Positions 1 through 6,850 of a DNA stretch of 23,689 nucleotides are shown piece after piece (position 1 is the first letter of the stretch; the number at the start of each line of letters is the position of its first letter). A program made the translations under genes and the position numbers. Source of the stretch: a virus; the IMG/VR virus record IMGVR_UViG_3300036760_000871, positions 1 to 23,689 of that record; one strand, given 5' to 3'. The notes under the pieces were generated by a model. The model was not told where the DNA came from. It was given only the letters and a program-made list of their open reading frames with translations, and searched no databases.

Positions 1-575
1 GCGTCCAGCGCGGCCGCGCCGCCCTCGAACATCGGCAATAGGCCCGTGCCCGATTTACCGAAGACCTCCATCGCGGCGGCTGCCTTGAGGGTCGGGTCTT
101 CGATCTGGTCGATGCGGTCGGCGATCGGCTTGAACTGCTGCTCGGGCGAGAGGCCCACCAGGTCTTGGACCGTCAGCCCCAGTAGCGCCAGTGCCTCCTG
201 GGCGGACGCCGAACCCGACGCGGCGTCCACGATGGCCTTCTGCATCTTCCGCAGACCGACCTCGAGCGACTCGATCTCCGCCCCGGACTGCTCGGCCGCG
301 TAGCCCAGGACCGATAGCGCCTCGACGGAGACGCCCGTCCGCTTGGACATGTCCCAGAGCTTGCTGCCCATGTCGGCGAAGCTCTTAGCCGCGCCGGCCA
401 GCGGCGCGACCACCGCAGCGCCCAACCCGGCCATCTTGAGGCCGATGTTGCGGACGCCTTCGCCGAAGGCCTTCAGCCGGGCCGAGGCGCGGCGAAGCCC
501 GCGCACGAGCTTGCTGTCGTCAGCGAAAAGCTCGACGAAGGCCCGGCCGGCCCGAATTGCTCCCGCCTGAGCCAC
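1..575 (-). CDS. Tail tape measure protein, N-terminal part (runs off window)
   Basis: The reading frame opens at a GTG (573-575) and continues past the left edge, so only about 191 residues are visible. GGAG lies 8 nt before the GTG, and the start follows the stop of the next upstream gene by 3 nt. The visible part has an N-terminal segment with VELFADDSKLVRGL, then a Gly/Ala-rich hydrophobic stretch (about residues 43-60: KMAGLGAAVVAPLAGAA), then DMSKRTGVSVEALSVLGYAA and helical sequence ending in VFGKSGTGLLPMF. This layout is typical of siphophage tape measure proteins, which set tail length and later form a channel for DNA. Its place at the end of the tail genes, after the tail chaperone, fits. 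A membrane-inserting segment near the N-terminus is usual for the family. The total length cannot be judged from this window. Confidence 0.85.
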   Translation of the reverse strand, partial: MAQAGAIRAGRAFVELFADDSKLVRGLRRASARLKAFGEGVRNIGLKMAGLGAAVVAPLAGAAKSFADMGSKLWDMSKRTGVSVEALSVLGYAAEQSGAEIESLEVGLRKMQKAIVDAASGSASAQEALALLGLTVQDLVGLSPEQQFKPIADRIDQIEDPTLKAAAAMEVFGKSGTGLLPMFEGGAAALD

Positions 576-578
576 GAA

Positions 579-773
579 CTACTCCTGGGACTTGGCAACC
601 TCATTGGCGATCCCGGCCCGGATGAAGCAGGCCTGGGCCGCCGCCCACACCGCCGCCAGCAGGGCCACGCCGTCGATCTGGCCGTCGGCCCAGGCGACCA
701 CAGCGCCCAATAGGCCGATGGCGGCGGTGATGTACGCCTTTTTGCCCTTGAGGAACTCGCGCACCTTATTCAT
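579..773 (-). CDS. Small membrane protein, holin-like
   Basis: This is a 64-residue protein starting at the ATG at 771-773; GAGG stands about 10 nt upstream, so I prefer it over longer in-frame starts that would overlap the previous gene. After a basic start (MNKVREFLKGKKAY) comes one hydrophobic stretch (ITAAIGLLGAVVAW), a short polar hinge and a second apolar stretch (GVALLAAVWAAAQACFIRAGI). Two short membrane segments with a charged tail is the size and shape of many phage holins and of small phage membrane proteins found beside tape measure genes. It sits between another small membrane protein and the tape measure gene. The holin role is an inference from shape; a structural or lysis-unrelated role is equally possible. 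Confidence 0.55.
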   Translation of the reverse strand: MNKVREFLKGKKAYITAAIGLLGAVVAWADGQIDGVALLAAVWAAAQACFIRAGIANEVAKSQE

Positions 774-795
774 GGAAGGTTTTCCTCTCTCGTCC

Positions 796-1149
796 CTAAA
801 GCCCCACCAGGCCAGCGAGCAGCCCCAGGACGATGGGCGCAAGCCGCAACAGCATCTCGTTTCGCAGGTCGTGGCGGACCTTGTTGTATTGGGCGACGGC
901 CTCCCAGCGAGCCGTGTTGGCCTTCACCTTGGCGACGAACTCGTCGTTCGACAGCTTGCCGTCCAGTTCAGCCACCACGTCCAGGTCGCCCGCCATCAGA
1001 CGCCGCAGGTACTGCCAGGCGTCCTGCTGCGCAAGCTCGAAGAACCGGGGGCCGTACTGCGCCAGCAGCGCCGCCGCAGCTTGGCGCTGCGGCTCGGGCA
1101 CTCTGGCCAGGAGATCGCTGATCCGCGTGTTCAGGTCCGCCATGGTCAT
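796..1149 (-). CDS. Hypothetical protein with C-terminal membrane segment
   Basis: This 117-residue protein has a mostly helical soluble part and a hydrophobic C-terminus (about residues 100-117: LRLAPIVLGLLAGLVGL) that could be a tail anchor. The start at 1147-1149 overlaps the stop of the lipoprotein gene as ATGA, suggesting coupled translation; a second ATG two codons later is possible. I do not recognise the family. Its position among a lipoprotein and two other small membrane proteins suggests a lysis or envelope-related function, but nothing in the sequence shows it directly. Confidence 0.6.
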   Translation of the reverse strand: MTMADLNTRISDLLARVPEPQRQAAAALLAQYGPRFFELAQQDAWQYLRRLMAGDLDVVAELDGKLSNDEFVAKVKANTARWEAVAQYNKVRHDLRNEMLLRLAPIVLGLLAGLVGL

Positions 1150-1445
1150 TCACCCTCCAACTTGGGGCCCCAGGCGAGGTCCTTCCGCGCCGAGCGGACG
1201 AAGAACCGCCATTGACAGAAGTTCTCCTTGAGGTAGGCCTTCACCCAGGGCTCGACGGCCGGTTGGGTCGTCGAGGCCGCAGGATCGACACAGCTCTTGC
1301 AGGGATCGGCCCGCTGCAGCGCGCCGTAGGCGTCCAGCGTGGAGGTCTCGGCGGCCGTCAGCGCCTCGCCCCGCAGGTACACGTTCCCGCAGCCGGTCAA
1401 GCCCAGCACGACCAGCAGCACGATGCACAACGCCAGCTTCTTCAT
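1146..1445 (-). CDS. Small lipoprotein
   Basis: This 99-residue protein has a clear lipoprotein signal peptide: basic MKK, hydrophobic core (LALCIVLLVVLG) and lipobox L-T-G-C with the lipidated Cys at residue 19. The mature part holds a CKSC pair near residue 50. AAGGAAAGG precedes the ATG, and the ATG overlaps the stop of the frameshifted tail chaperone as ATGA. A lipoprotein between tail genes and small membrane proteins could be an outer-membrane spanin subunit (Rz1-like) or a superinfection-exclusion lipoprotein. No inner-membrane spanin partner is recognisable next to it, so I leave the role open. Confidence 0.7.
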   Translation of the reverse strand: MKKLALCIVLLVVLGLTGCGNVYLRGEALTAAETSTLDAYGALQRADPCKSCVDPAASTTQPAVEPWVKAYLKENFCQWRFFVRSARKDLAWGPKLEGE

Positions 1446-1744
1446 GTCGGATTCCTTTCCTTCAAGAAGGCGTCCTTCAGGACCGCCATGTCCGTCACTT
1501 CAATTGCCTCTTCGCGCCTATCCTTGCCCGCATACGGGTCGAAGTCGGCCGGCTTGAACGGGCGGGTCTTCTTGGGGTCGCGGTTCACGTTGGCAATCAG
1601 CGCCAGCACCGCCGATGTGTGCGCCCAGTTGTCCCGGGCCCGCGCCTCGGCCATCCACAGCAGTTCCCGCAGCGTCAGCGGGCCGGGGTCGATGCCGACG
1701 ATGGCGGCAAGCTCGTGGACAACGCGCCAGGGGTCGATTCGGCG
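1442..1744 (-). CDS. Tail assembly chaperone, -1 frame extension (GT-like product)
   Basis: In the -1 frame relative to the chaperone gene, an open frame continues to the stop at 1442-1444. From about 1744 it reads like real protein: IDPWRVVHELAAIVGIDPGP, then LTLRELLWMAEARA and a charged Lys/Pro-rich tail. It has no start codon upstream of the end of the first frame; the first in-frame ATG is well inside (at WMAEARA). This is the arrangement of lambda G/GT and many siphophages, where a small fraction of ribosomes shift to make a longer chaperone that guides tail tube subunits onto the tape measure. It lies between tail tube and tape measure genes, as usual. The exact slip site is uncertain; see findings. 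Confidence 0.7.
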   Translation of the reverse strand, partial: RRIDPWRVVHELAAIVGIDPGPLTLRELLWMAEARARDNWAHTSAVLALIANVNRDPKKTRPFKPADFDPYAGKDRREEAIEVTDMAVLKDAFLKERNPT

Positions 1745-2175
1745 TCTCTCAGCGTGTTGTCGACCATCATCTCCAGGTCCAGCCGCTCGATCCGCGTCTC
1801 GATCCTGGCCACTGCCAGGTCCATCACCCGCCGCTGGGCGTCCACGGCCTTGGCCAGGTCGGTCCGCCCCAGCTTGCGGAAAAAATCGACGAGTTCCTCG
1901 TAGAAGGCCCTCTGCGCCGCCAGGATGGCGTCGCCGCCCAGGGCCGCCCCGAACTGCTCGTCGCTCACGCCGGCGGCGTCGGCCTGCGGCTTGACGATGG
2001 CGAAGATCACGTCGCACAAGAGGATCACGCCCGTGCCCAGGCGCGTCAGCAGCGGCGGGTCGCCCGCCTCCGGCTCCAACAGGTTGACGTCCAGGAGCGA
2101 CTTGACCCGCTTGGCCGCGTCGATGGTCAGCGCGATCGTCCAGGTCCGCCCGGCGCTATCCGTAAAGGTCTTCAT
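1675..2175 (-). CDS. Tail assembly chaperone (G-like, unshifted product)
   Basis: This 166-residue protein begins MKTFTDSAGRTWTIALTID and continues through helical sequence (VNLLEPEAGDPPLLTRLGTG, then VSDEQFGAALGGDAI) to a low-complexity Ser/Thr/Pro end. The start and middle resemble small tail chaperones I associate with planctomycete prophages, which lie between the tail tube and tape measure genes, exactly as here. The last 20 or so residues are in a zone where the -1 frame also codes, so the weak C-terminus is expected of a frameshift gene. It probably coats the tape measure during tail assembly and is absent from the finished virion. Confidence 0.7.
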   Translation of the reverse strand: MKTFTDSAGRTWTIALTIDAAKRVKSLLDVNLLEPEAGDPPLLTRLGTGVILLCDVIFAIVKPQADAAGVSDEQFGAALGGDAILAAQRAFYEELVDFFRKLGRTDLAKAVDAQRRVMDLAVARIETRIERLDLEMMVDNTLRDAESTPGALSTSLPPSSASTPAR

Positions 2176-2180
2176 GTGGT

Positions 2181-2474
2181 TCAGCTCCCTTCAGTCCAGC
2201 TGCGGAACACGGCCAGCTTCGCCGTCACCGAGACGGTGATCGCCTCCTCCAGCGCCTCGTTGCGGGAGAACGACGTGATGGCGAAGTCGCCGTCGGGCCC
2301 CTGGCCGCCGGCCTTGTCCAGAATCTTCAAGGCGATCAGGCCCGAGGCCAGGAAGGCGTTCTTGATGGCCGTGAATCCGGCGTCGGCCGGGTCCCACACC
2401 ATCTCGAACTCGCAGGTGCATTCGCGGAGCGTCGGGGCGGTGGCCCGCCAGCCGCTGTTGGCGCGGGTCGTCAC
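2181..2474 (-). CDS. Major tail tube protein, apparently missing its N-terminus
   Basis: The frame encodes TTRANSGWRATAPTLRECTC, then EFEMVWDPADAGFTAIKNAF and a Gly-rich loop, ending in the ITVSVTAKLAVF strand. This is the pattern of siphophage tail tube proteins, which polymerise into the tail channel. Only 97 residues remain from the GTG at 2472-2474, against about 130-150 in the family. The same frame is open upstream and reads ADAADVTTRANSGW, which resembles the family's internal sequence, so the true coding region seems to have begun further upstream and lost its first 30-40 residues. The GTG overlaps the stop of the gp10-like gene (GTGA) and may be an accidental start. Function of this shortened form is doubtful. 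Confidence 0.65.
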   Translation of the reverse strand: MTTRANSGWRATAPTLRECTCEFEMVWDPADAGFTAIKNAFLASGLIALKILDKAGGQGPDGDFAITSFSRNEALEEAITVSVTAKLAVFRSWTEGS

Positions 2475-2785
2475 GTCCGCCGCGTCCGCCCGCCGTATTC
2501 CAGCAAGGGCGGCGCTTCGGCCGTGCCCCGCAGCGGCGTGGGGCCGATGACCACGCTCTTGCGTGTCGGGTCGTAGCCGAAGTAGATCAGCTTCCGCAGC
2601 AGCCCGACGTGGCTGGACGGCGGGTCGCCGGGCTGCGATACGGCCTTCCGCTTGCGGATGCTGTGCCGCGCGCCGGTGCGGACGAACGCGCCGAACTTCG
2701 ACAGCACCCGGCGCGTCGCCGAGTCCACGCGGCTGGTGACCGCGCGGGTGTCGAAGAACATCGACTTCGTGACTATCCCGATCAT
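2471..2785 (-). CDS. HK97 gp10-like head-tail/minor tail protein, probably C-terminally truncated
   Basis: This 104-residue protein starts MIGIVTKSMFFDTRAVTSRV and carries FGAFVRTGARHSIRKRK, PGDPPSSHVGLLRK and APPLLEYGG. The last motif is usually followed in this family by more sequence with a conserved RPFM-type segment before the stop. Here the frame ends after LEYGGRTRRT. Proteins of this kind act in the neck, joining head and tail. Because the following tail tube gene lacks its own beginning, I infer that one deletion removed the end of this gene and the start of the next. It follows the coiled-coil gene by 5 nt. Confidence 0.6.
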   Translation of the reverse strand: MIGIVTKSMFFDTRAVTSRVDSATRRVLSKFGAFVRTGARHSIRKRKAVSQPGDPPSSHVGLLRKLIYFGYDPTRKSVVIGPTPLRGTAEAPPLLEYGGRTRRT

Positions 2786-2790
2786 GCGCT

Positions 2791-3222
2791 TCAGTTCTTC
2801 CCGGCCGGGGCGTCCAGTTCCGCCAGCAGCGCCGTCGAGCGGTCGCGGGCCTGCGTGGCCAGTTCCGCCCGCCGTGCCAGCCGCTGGACCATCTGACCGA
2901 CCATCGTCTTGACGGTGGCCGCGTCGTTCGCCTCCAGCTTCGCCAGCGTCGCCTGGAGCTCGACCTTCTGCCGCTCCATCATGGCCAGCTGAAGGTTGAT
3001 GCGGTCCCTGATCTGCCCGACGACGTCGGCGATGGCCGCCGGCTCGCCAGCCGTCAGCTTGCCGTGAAGCTCGGTGGCCTGGTCCAGGTCCGCCTGCTGG
3101 CGGTCACGGACCATCGCCACCTGCTCCTTGGTCAACAGCCGCCCGCCGGTGTCCCTGACGAACTTGACCGGCCCGCTGCCCTCGTCCACCGTCACGACTT
3201 TCGCTTCCTGCTCTTCTCTCAC
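2791..3222 (-). CDS. Hypothetical helical protein in the head-tail region
   Basis: This 143-residue protein starts at a GTG (3220-3222) with AAGGAG 7 nt upstream, a good ribosome binding site. After a short mixed start (FVRDTGGRLLTKEQVAMVRD) almost all the rest is charged and helical, with heptad-like Leu/Val/Met spacing between about residues 45 and 140, suggesting a coiled coil. No catalytic or metal motif is visible. It lies between the tail-terminator-like gene and the gp10-like gene, so a structural or assembly role is likely. I do not recognise the family. Confidence 0.6.
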   Translation of the reverse strand: MREEQEAKVVTVDEGSGPVKFVRDTGGRLLTKEQVAMVRDRQQADLDQATELHGKLTAGEPAAIADVVGQIRDRINLQLAMMERQKVELQATLAKLEANDAATVKTMVGQMVQRLARRAELATQARDRSTALLAELDAPAGKN

Positions 3223-3242
3223 GTTCGTGCTCCTTCCCGCGC

Positions 3243-3974
3243 TCAGTATGTGACCACGCGCAGATTGCCGTTGCCGTCAAAGGTCAACTGATTGAGAACG
3301 TTGCGAATATCACCCAGGATGTCGGCGGCCGACTGGCCCGCCCACCCGTTCCACAGATACTGCTCGATGGCAGAGAGCCGGTCTCGCATGTCCGAGAGCG
3401 GCCCATAGCTGTAACCGTTGATCTGGTCGCGGATTTCGTAGTTGGACCACGCGATGTCAGTGAGCGGGCCGTTCCAGCCGCCGCCCAGGTACATCAGGGC
3501 GTCCGAACCCCGGTAGGCGGCTTCCTTCATCCACCAGGCGGCGTTGTACCCGTCGGCCCAAAGGCAGTCGCGGATGTCCGTCAGCGGGCCGTAGCTGTAG
3601 CCCGAGAGATAGTCCCGAACCTGCCAGAGCCCGTCCTGCATGTCGCAGGTGTTGCTGGCGATGGTGGTGAGCGGGCCGCCCCAGTTTCCCGACACGTATT
3701 CGCGGATGTCCGTCAGGGCATCCAGTTCCGGGTTGTCGCCATTGGCGACCTTCTTCTGCACGCCGATGTCGATCTGGTAGTCGCACTGCGTCGCCGCCCG
3801 CGTGGCCGTCTGGCTGTCCCAGCCGCGCGGCACGACCGTCACGCGCAATTCCTTCATGTCCGCCAGCTCGAACTCCGGCGGCTTGGTGCTGCGGACGGCC
3901 GTCAGCGGCGTGCCGAAGTCGTTGCCGTTCAGCTCTGCCGCCACCGCATCGGCGATGTCCGTGATTACAGGCAT
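3243..3974 (-). CDS. Tail-terminator-like protein with added tandem-repeat domain
   Basis: The first 85 or so residues (MPVITDIADAVAAELNGNDF, then VTVVPRG and IDIGVQKKVANG) resemble small tail terminator/completion proteins next to phage neck genes. Those normally end near 130-150 residues. Here, after NPELDALTDIREY, the protein becomes a Trp/Tyr/Gly-rich repeat region to residue 243: GGPLTTIAS, YGPLTDIRD, NGPLTDIAW, YGPLSDMRD and a last degenerate unit before DGNGNLRVVTY. The repeat motif is roughly (W/Y)xGPLTDIR with a following helix. Such a domain could decorate the tail or bind a surface ligand. The GC content and frame are continuous, so this is one gene. The terminator call rests only on the first third. 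Confidence 0.6.
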   Translation of the reverse strand: MPVITDIADAVAAELNGNDFGTPLTAVRSTKPPEFELADMKELRVTVVPRGWDSQTATRAATQCDYQIDIGVQKKVANGDNPELDALTDIREYVSGNWGGPLTTIASNTCDMQDGLWQVRDYLSGYSYGPLTDIRDCLWADGYNAAWWMKEAAYRGSDALMYLGGGWNGPLTDIAWSNYEIRDQINGYSYGPLSDMRDRLSAIEQYLWNGWAGQSAADILGDIRNVLNQLTFDGNGNLRVVTY

Positions 3975-3977
3975 GCG

Positions 3978-4214
3978 TCAGGCTCCAAAGATCAGCTTCC
4001 ACACCGCGCCCAGCGCCAGCGTCACCGTCGAGCCGGCGATGATCCACATCAGCCGCGACCGCATGGCCTCGGCGGCCTCCAGACGGTCCAGCCGAAGCTG
4101 GATCCCCGGCTTGCCATTGCCGCGAATCGCCTCGTCAAGCTTGTCGAGCTTCACATGGACCGCTGCGAACTCGCCCTTGCACACGCGGTCGTACTGGTCG
4201 CTTCCCGCACACAT
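3978..4214 (-). CDS. XhlA-like small membrane protein
   Basis: This 78-residue protein has an amphipathic coiled-coil segment (VHVKLDKLDEAIRGNG, then IQLRLDRLEAAEAMRSR) followed by a single membrane segment (LMWIIAGSTVTLALGAVWKL). A coiled coil followed by one C-terminal membrane helix is the layout of XhlA-type haemolysin-associated proteins, which in some phages work with a holin. Its ATG overlaps the stop of the head completion gene (TGATG). The location inside the head-tail block is unusual for a lysis gene, so a structural or membrane-anchoring role remains possible. Confidence 0.5.
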   Translation of the reverse strand: MCAGSDQYDRVCKGEFAAVHVKLDKLDEAIRGNGKPGIQLRLDRLEAAEAMRSRLMWIIAGSTVTLALGAVWKLIFGA

Positions 4215-4597
4215 CAGGTCTGTTCCTCGTCGATCTGCTTGGCGTGAATCCTTAGCGTCGTGCCCATCGGATCGGCCGGGCGAAAGTGTTCACCGCCCGG
4301 CAGGGCCAACACCTCGAAGACCAGCGTCTTGCCGCCGGAGGGCACCAGGATGCGGTCGCCCACCTGGGGTGTGATCGCCACGCCGCCCAGCACCAGTTCG
4401 CCCGCCGAGACGATGAAGTCCGTCTGCCGCGTCCGCACCATCGCGCCGGCCTCGTCGGAGACCTCCAGCGACGTGGCCCCCAGCGTGGCGGCGATCTCGA
4501 CGGATTCGCCGCCACGCTGGTAGGTCACAGGCCGCGACAGGTGCGCCACGCGCTGCCCGCCCAGCCAGTCCACGGCTTGCTGGAGAAGGTCGGCCAC
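4214..4597 (-). CDS. Head completion / head-tail joining protein (gpFII-like)
   Basis: This 127-residue protein starts at a GTG (4595-4597) preceded by GAGG. It begins ADLLQQAVDWLGGQRVAHLS and contains VTYQRGGESVEI, DFIVSAGELVLGG, PQVGDRILV and a basic C-terminus (TLRIHAKQI). The all-beta pattern with the PxxGDRI turn matches short phage head-tail joining proteins that close the portal after packaging. It follows the decoration protein directly, as such genes usually do. The assignment to the lambda FII type is by pattern and position; it is not certain. Confidence 0.55.
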   Translation of the reverse strand: MADLLQQAVDWLGGQRVAHLSRPVTYQRGGESVEIAATLGATSLEVSDEAGAMVRTRQTDFIVSAGELVLGGVAITPQVGDRILVPSGGKTLVFEVLALPGGEHFRPADPMGTTLRIHAKQIDEEQT

Positions 4598-4605
4598 GAG
4601 TTACC

Positions 4606-4935
4606 TCACTGGCTCAGGCGGATGCGGACCGTCGCGTCGGCGTCAGCCGCCGCGCGGACGCACTTGCCGATGAGCTTGTTGCCGGTGGCCGTGGTGGTCG
4701 CCCGCTGGTTGGCCGCGTCCCAGTAGCAGTTGGCCCCGGCCGTGATGGCCGTGCCGCCGCCAGTGGCCTTGGGGAAGTCGAACACCCCGACCACCGCCAG
4801 CGCGCCCAGCGCGTTGGCGGCGATGTCCACCTTGGCCACGCCGACCAGTTCGCCCTGGACCACCACCGCGCCGGCCGTCACGGCCGAGCCGGGGATGTAG
4901 TCGATGCTGTTGCCGTCATGAATGAACGTTGCCAT
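4606..4935 (-). CDS. DUF2190 family capsid decoration protein
   Basis: This 109-residue protein begins MATFIHDGNSIDYIPGSAV and has the short beta-rich, Gly/Ala/Val-rich composition of DUF2190 proteins (VVVQGELVGVAK, VGVFDFPKATGGGTAITAG, CYWDAANQRATT). This family is found directly after the major capsid gene in many siphophages and prophages, where it is thought to be a capsid cement or decoration protein. AGGAG lies 9 nt before the ATG. The gene is full length for the family and shows no damage, in contrast to the capsid gene just upstream. Confidence 0.75.
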   Translation of the reverse strand: MATFIHDGNSIDYIPGSAVTAGAVVVQGELVGVAKVDIAANALGALAVVGVFDFPKATGGGTAITAGANCYWDAANQRATTTATGNKLIGKCVRAAADADATVRIRLSQ

Positions 4936-4962
4936 GTTCGTTTTCTCCTGTCAGGGGAAGGC

Positions 4963-5793
4963 TTACGCCTCGCCCTTCATCTTCACGCCGCCCCGGTAAT
5001 CCTGCAGGGCCACGCCGAAGTCGAAATACCCGCGGAATTGGATGCCCAACGTTGCGAACTCCGCGTCCGCCCGCTCGACCGTCGGGGTCTGCTGGCCGTT
5101 GAGAAACGCCACCTCGATCACCGGCAGGTCCTCCGGGTCGGCCAACACGTACCAGGCCTTCGCCGAGTAGCCGCCCAATGTCGCGTTGCTCAGGTAGGCC
5201 GAGTTGACCACCGAGAACTTTCCGGCGTGCGGGTTGCTGACCAGGTACTTGCTGCTGGCCGTGTTGTCGCGCAGCTCGGTCGAATTCATCAATTGCGAGC
5301 CCCGGACCAGCAGCGCCGGGGGCACCAGCAGGACCGCCGGGACGATGCCCAGGGGGCTGCCCTCTGCGTCCTTTTGCTCCAGGAAGAGCAGCTCGGCGGC
5401 GGTCAGCCCGTCCACCGACAGCGCCGTGTCGGCCCCGGCCTGATAGTTGCCGTGTCCGGTGGTGAAGAACGAGCCGTTGTTGAGGAACGCGGTCCAGAAG
5501 ACCTTGTTCAGCTTGAGCGCCCCGCCCCGGCCGATCTTGCGCGGCACGACTGTCAGCGCGCCCAGGTCGTCGTTGATCAGGTCCGTGCGGGTGATGGAGA
5601 ACATCCGCCCGTAGGTCTTGGCCTGATTGGTGAACGTCTCCTCGTCCACCGCGCCGTGCTTCAGCTCGCCGGTCGGGCCCACTTCCTCGTACTCGAAGGC
5701 CCCGGTCAGCCGGTAGCTGGTGACGGCCTTGAAGTCGCGGACGCTGCGGGTGGCCGCGATTCGCCGCCAGGCATCCTCCACGCTGTCGAAGCC
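4963..5793 (-). pseudogene. Major capsid protein, C-terminal part (out of frame with its own 5' part)
   Basis: This frame reads GFDSVEDAWRRIAATRSVRD, then RLTGAFEYEEVGPTGELKHG, FTNQAKTYGRMFSITRTDLI, NDDLGALTVVPRKIGRG, KYLVSNPHAGKFSVV, LPVIEVAFLNGQQTPT and DFGVALQDYRGGVKMKG. This is the C-terminal two thirds of a Mu gpT/HK97-fold type major capsid protein as seen fused behind a protease in planctomycete-type prophages. The frame does not join the upstream protease-scaffold frame: at about 5791-5797 the two meet one register apart, with a block of capsid sequence missing between VCITGG and GFDSV. A GTG at 5779-5781 could start a fragment, but it has no clear ribosome binding site. As it stands no complete capsid protein can be made. 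Confidence 0.75.
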
Positions 5794-6850
5794 CGCCGGT
5801 GATGCACACCGCCGCGGCTAGCACGTCGGCGTCGACGCCCGTCTCGCGGATGTGCGCCGCCGGGGCCTTGGGCCGCTCGGCGCGGAGCACCTCCAGCTCG
5901 GTCTTGGCCTCGTCCCATTCCTCGGCGATGGCCTTGGCCTCGATGTCCGGGTGACGGCCGGCGCAGACCTTGCGAATCGCCTCGATCCGCTTGGTCTCCG
6001 CGACCGCCTTGGCCCGGATGTCGCCGGCGGTGTCGACGACGGGCGGGGCGGCCTCCGTGCCGGCCCCGTCCGCCTTCGCCTCGACCTTCGCCTGGTTCTG
6101 CTTGACTTCCGTGTCGCTCATGTTGGTTCTCCCGTTGGCCGTTGCGGCCACTCTGGCCGACGTGTTGCCGTCGGCCGCCAGATCGACGAATGAAATCTCC
6201 CGCAACGTAGCCTTGCGGACGACGTTGGCGGGCCCTTTGAACTCCCGGCCGTTCACCAGAACGGCCTGGTCCTCGCGCACGAACTCGAACTGCTCGACCG
6301 ACGCGCCGATGGACGCCTTCCAGGGGAAGCCGTTCTTGGCGTCGGCAACGACCTCGCGGGCGGCCTGCCCCGTGCAGGAGATCAGGCCGTTGGCCAGGAG
6401 CTTGCCGTCCTGGATGCGGACCGACTGCGTGTGCCCCACGCGGCGGCTGGTCTCGTGACCTTCCCGGATGGGCTGGTCCTGCGAGGGGATGGCCAGCCCT
6501 GCCAGGTCCACGATGACGGGATACCGCCACCCGCCCAGCCGCATGGCCCCGCCGGTGTAGGCGATCATCGAGAATCTCGGCAGCGCCGCCGCGCCGTCGC
6601 CCGGGGCGGCGGCCTCGATCTGCATGGAGGCCGTCATCTCGACGGTTTCCGGGGCGTCCGTCTCGCCGTCCCACCGGGCCTGCGCCAGCGGCTTGCGGGG
6701 CGCAAGCGCGGCGGCCTGCTTTTCGCACACCGCCCGGCGCTGCGCGGCGTCGGGGAACTCACGGACCATCGTTTCATCCGCCATGCAGCGGTCGATGAAC
6801 TGCTCTCGCGTCTCGTCGGATTGTCTTTCAGGCAGCGGCACGGTCGTCAT
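5792..6850 (-). pseudogene. Prohead protease-scaffold part of capsid polyprotein (frame lost downstream)
   Basis: The N-terminus has FIDRCMADETMVREFPDAAQ, a segment common ahead of phage prohead proteases. The protease domain follows (about residues 80-230), with GHETSRRVGHTQ and WKASIGASV supplying candidate catalytic His and Ser. Residues 244-340 are charged and helical, as in a scaffold (MSDTEVKQNQAKVEAKADG, IEAIRKVCAGRHPDIEAK). Capsid sequence should follow, but after AAAVCITGG the frame reads Arg/Gly-rich nonsense to a stop at 4916. The ATG at 6850 has GAGGAGG directly against it, so the GTG at 6839-6841, 9 nt from that motif, may be the real start. The gene overlaps the portal gene by 23 nt. 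An internal ATG at 6119-6121 has its own GGAG 8 nt upstream. Confidence 0.75.

Noticed and set aside
1745-2017. Upstream part of the -1 frame of the tail chaperone as a separate gene
   Set aside because: It is Arg/Gly-rich and antiparallel in quality to the good chaperone frame; only the part after about 1744 looks coded.
4916-5790. Continuation of the protease frame to a 644-residue protein
   Set aside because: Past the deletion point the frame is Arg/Gly/Pro-rich nonsense, while the neighbouring frame holds recognisable capsid sequence.
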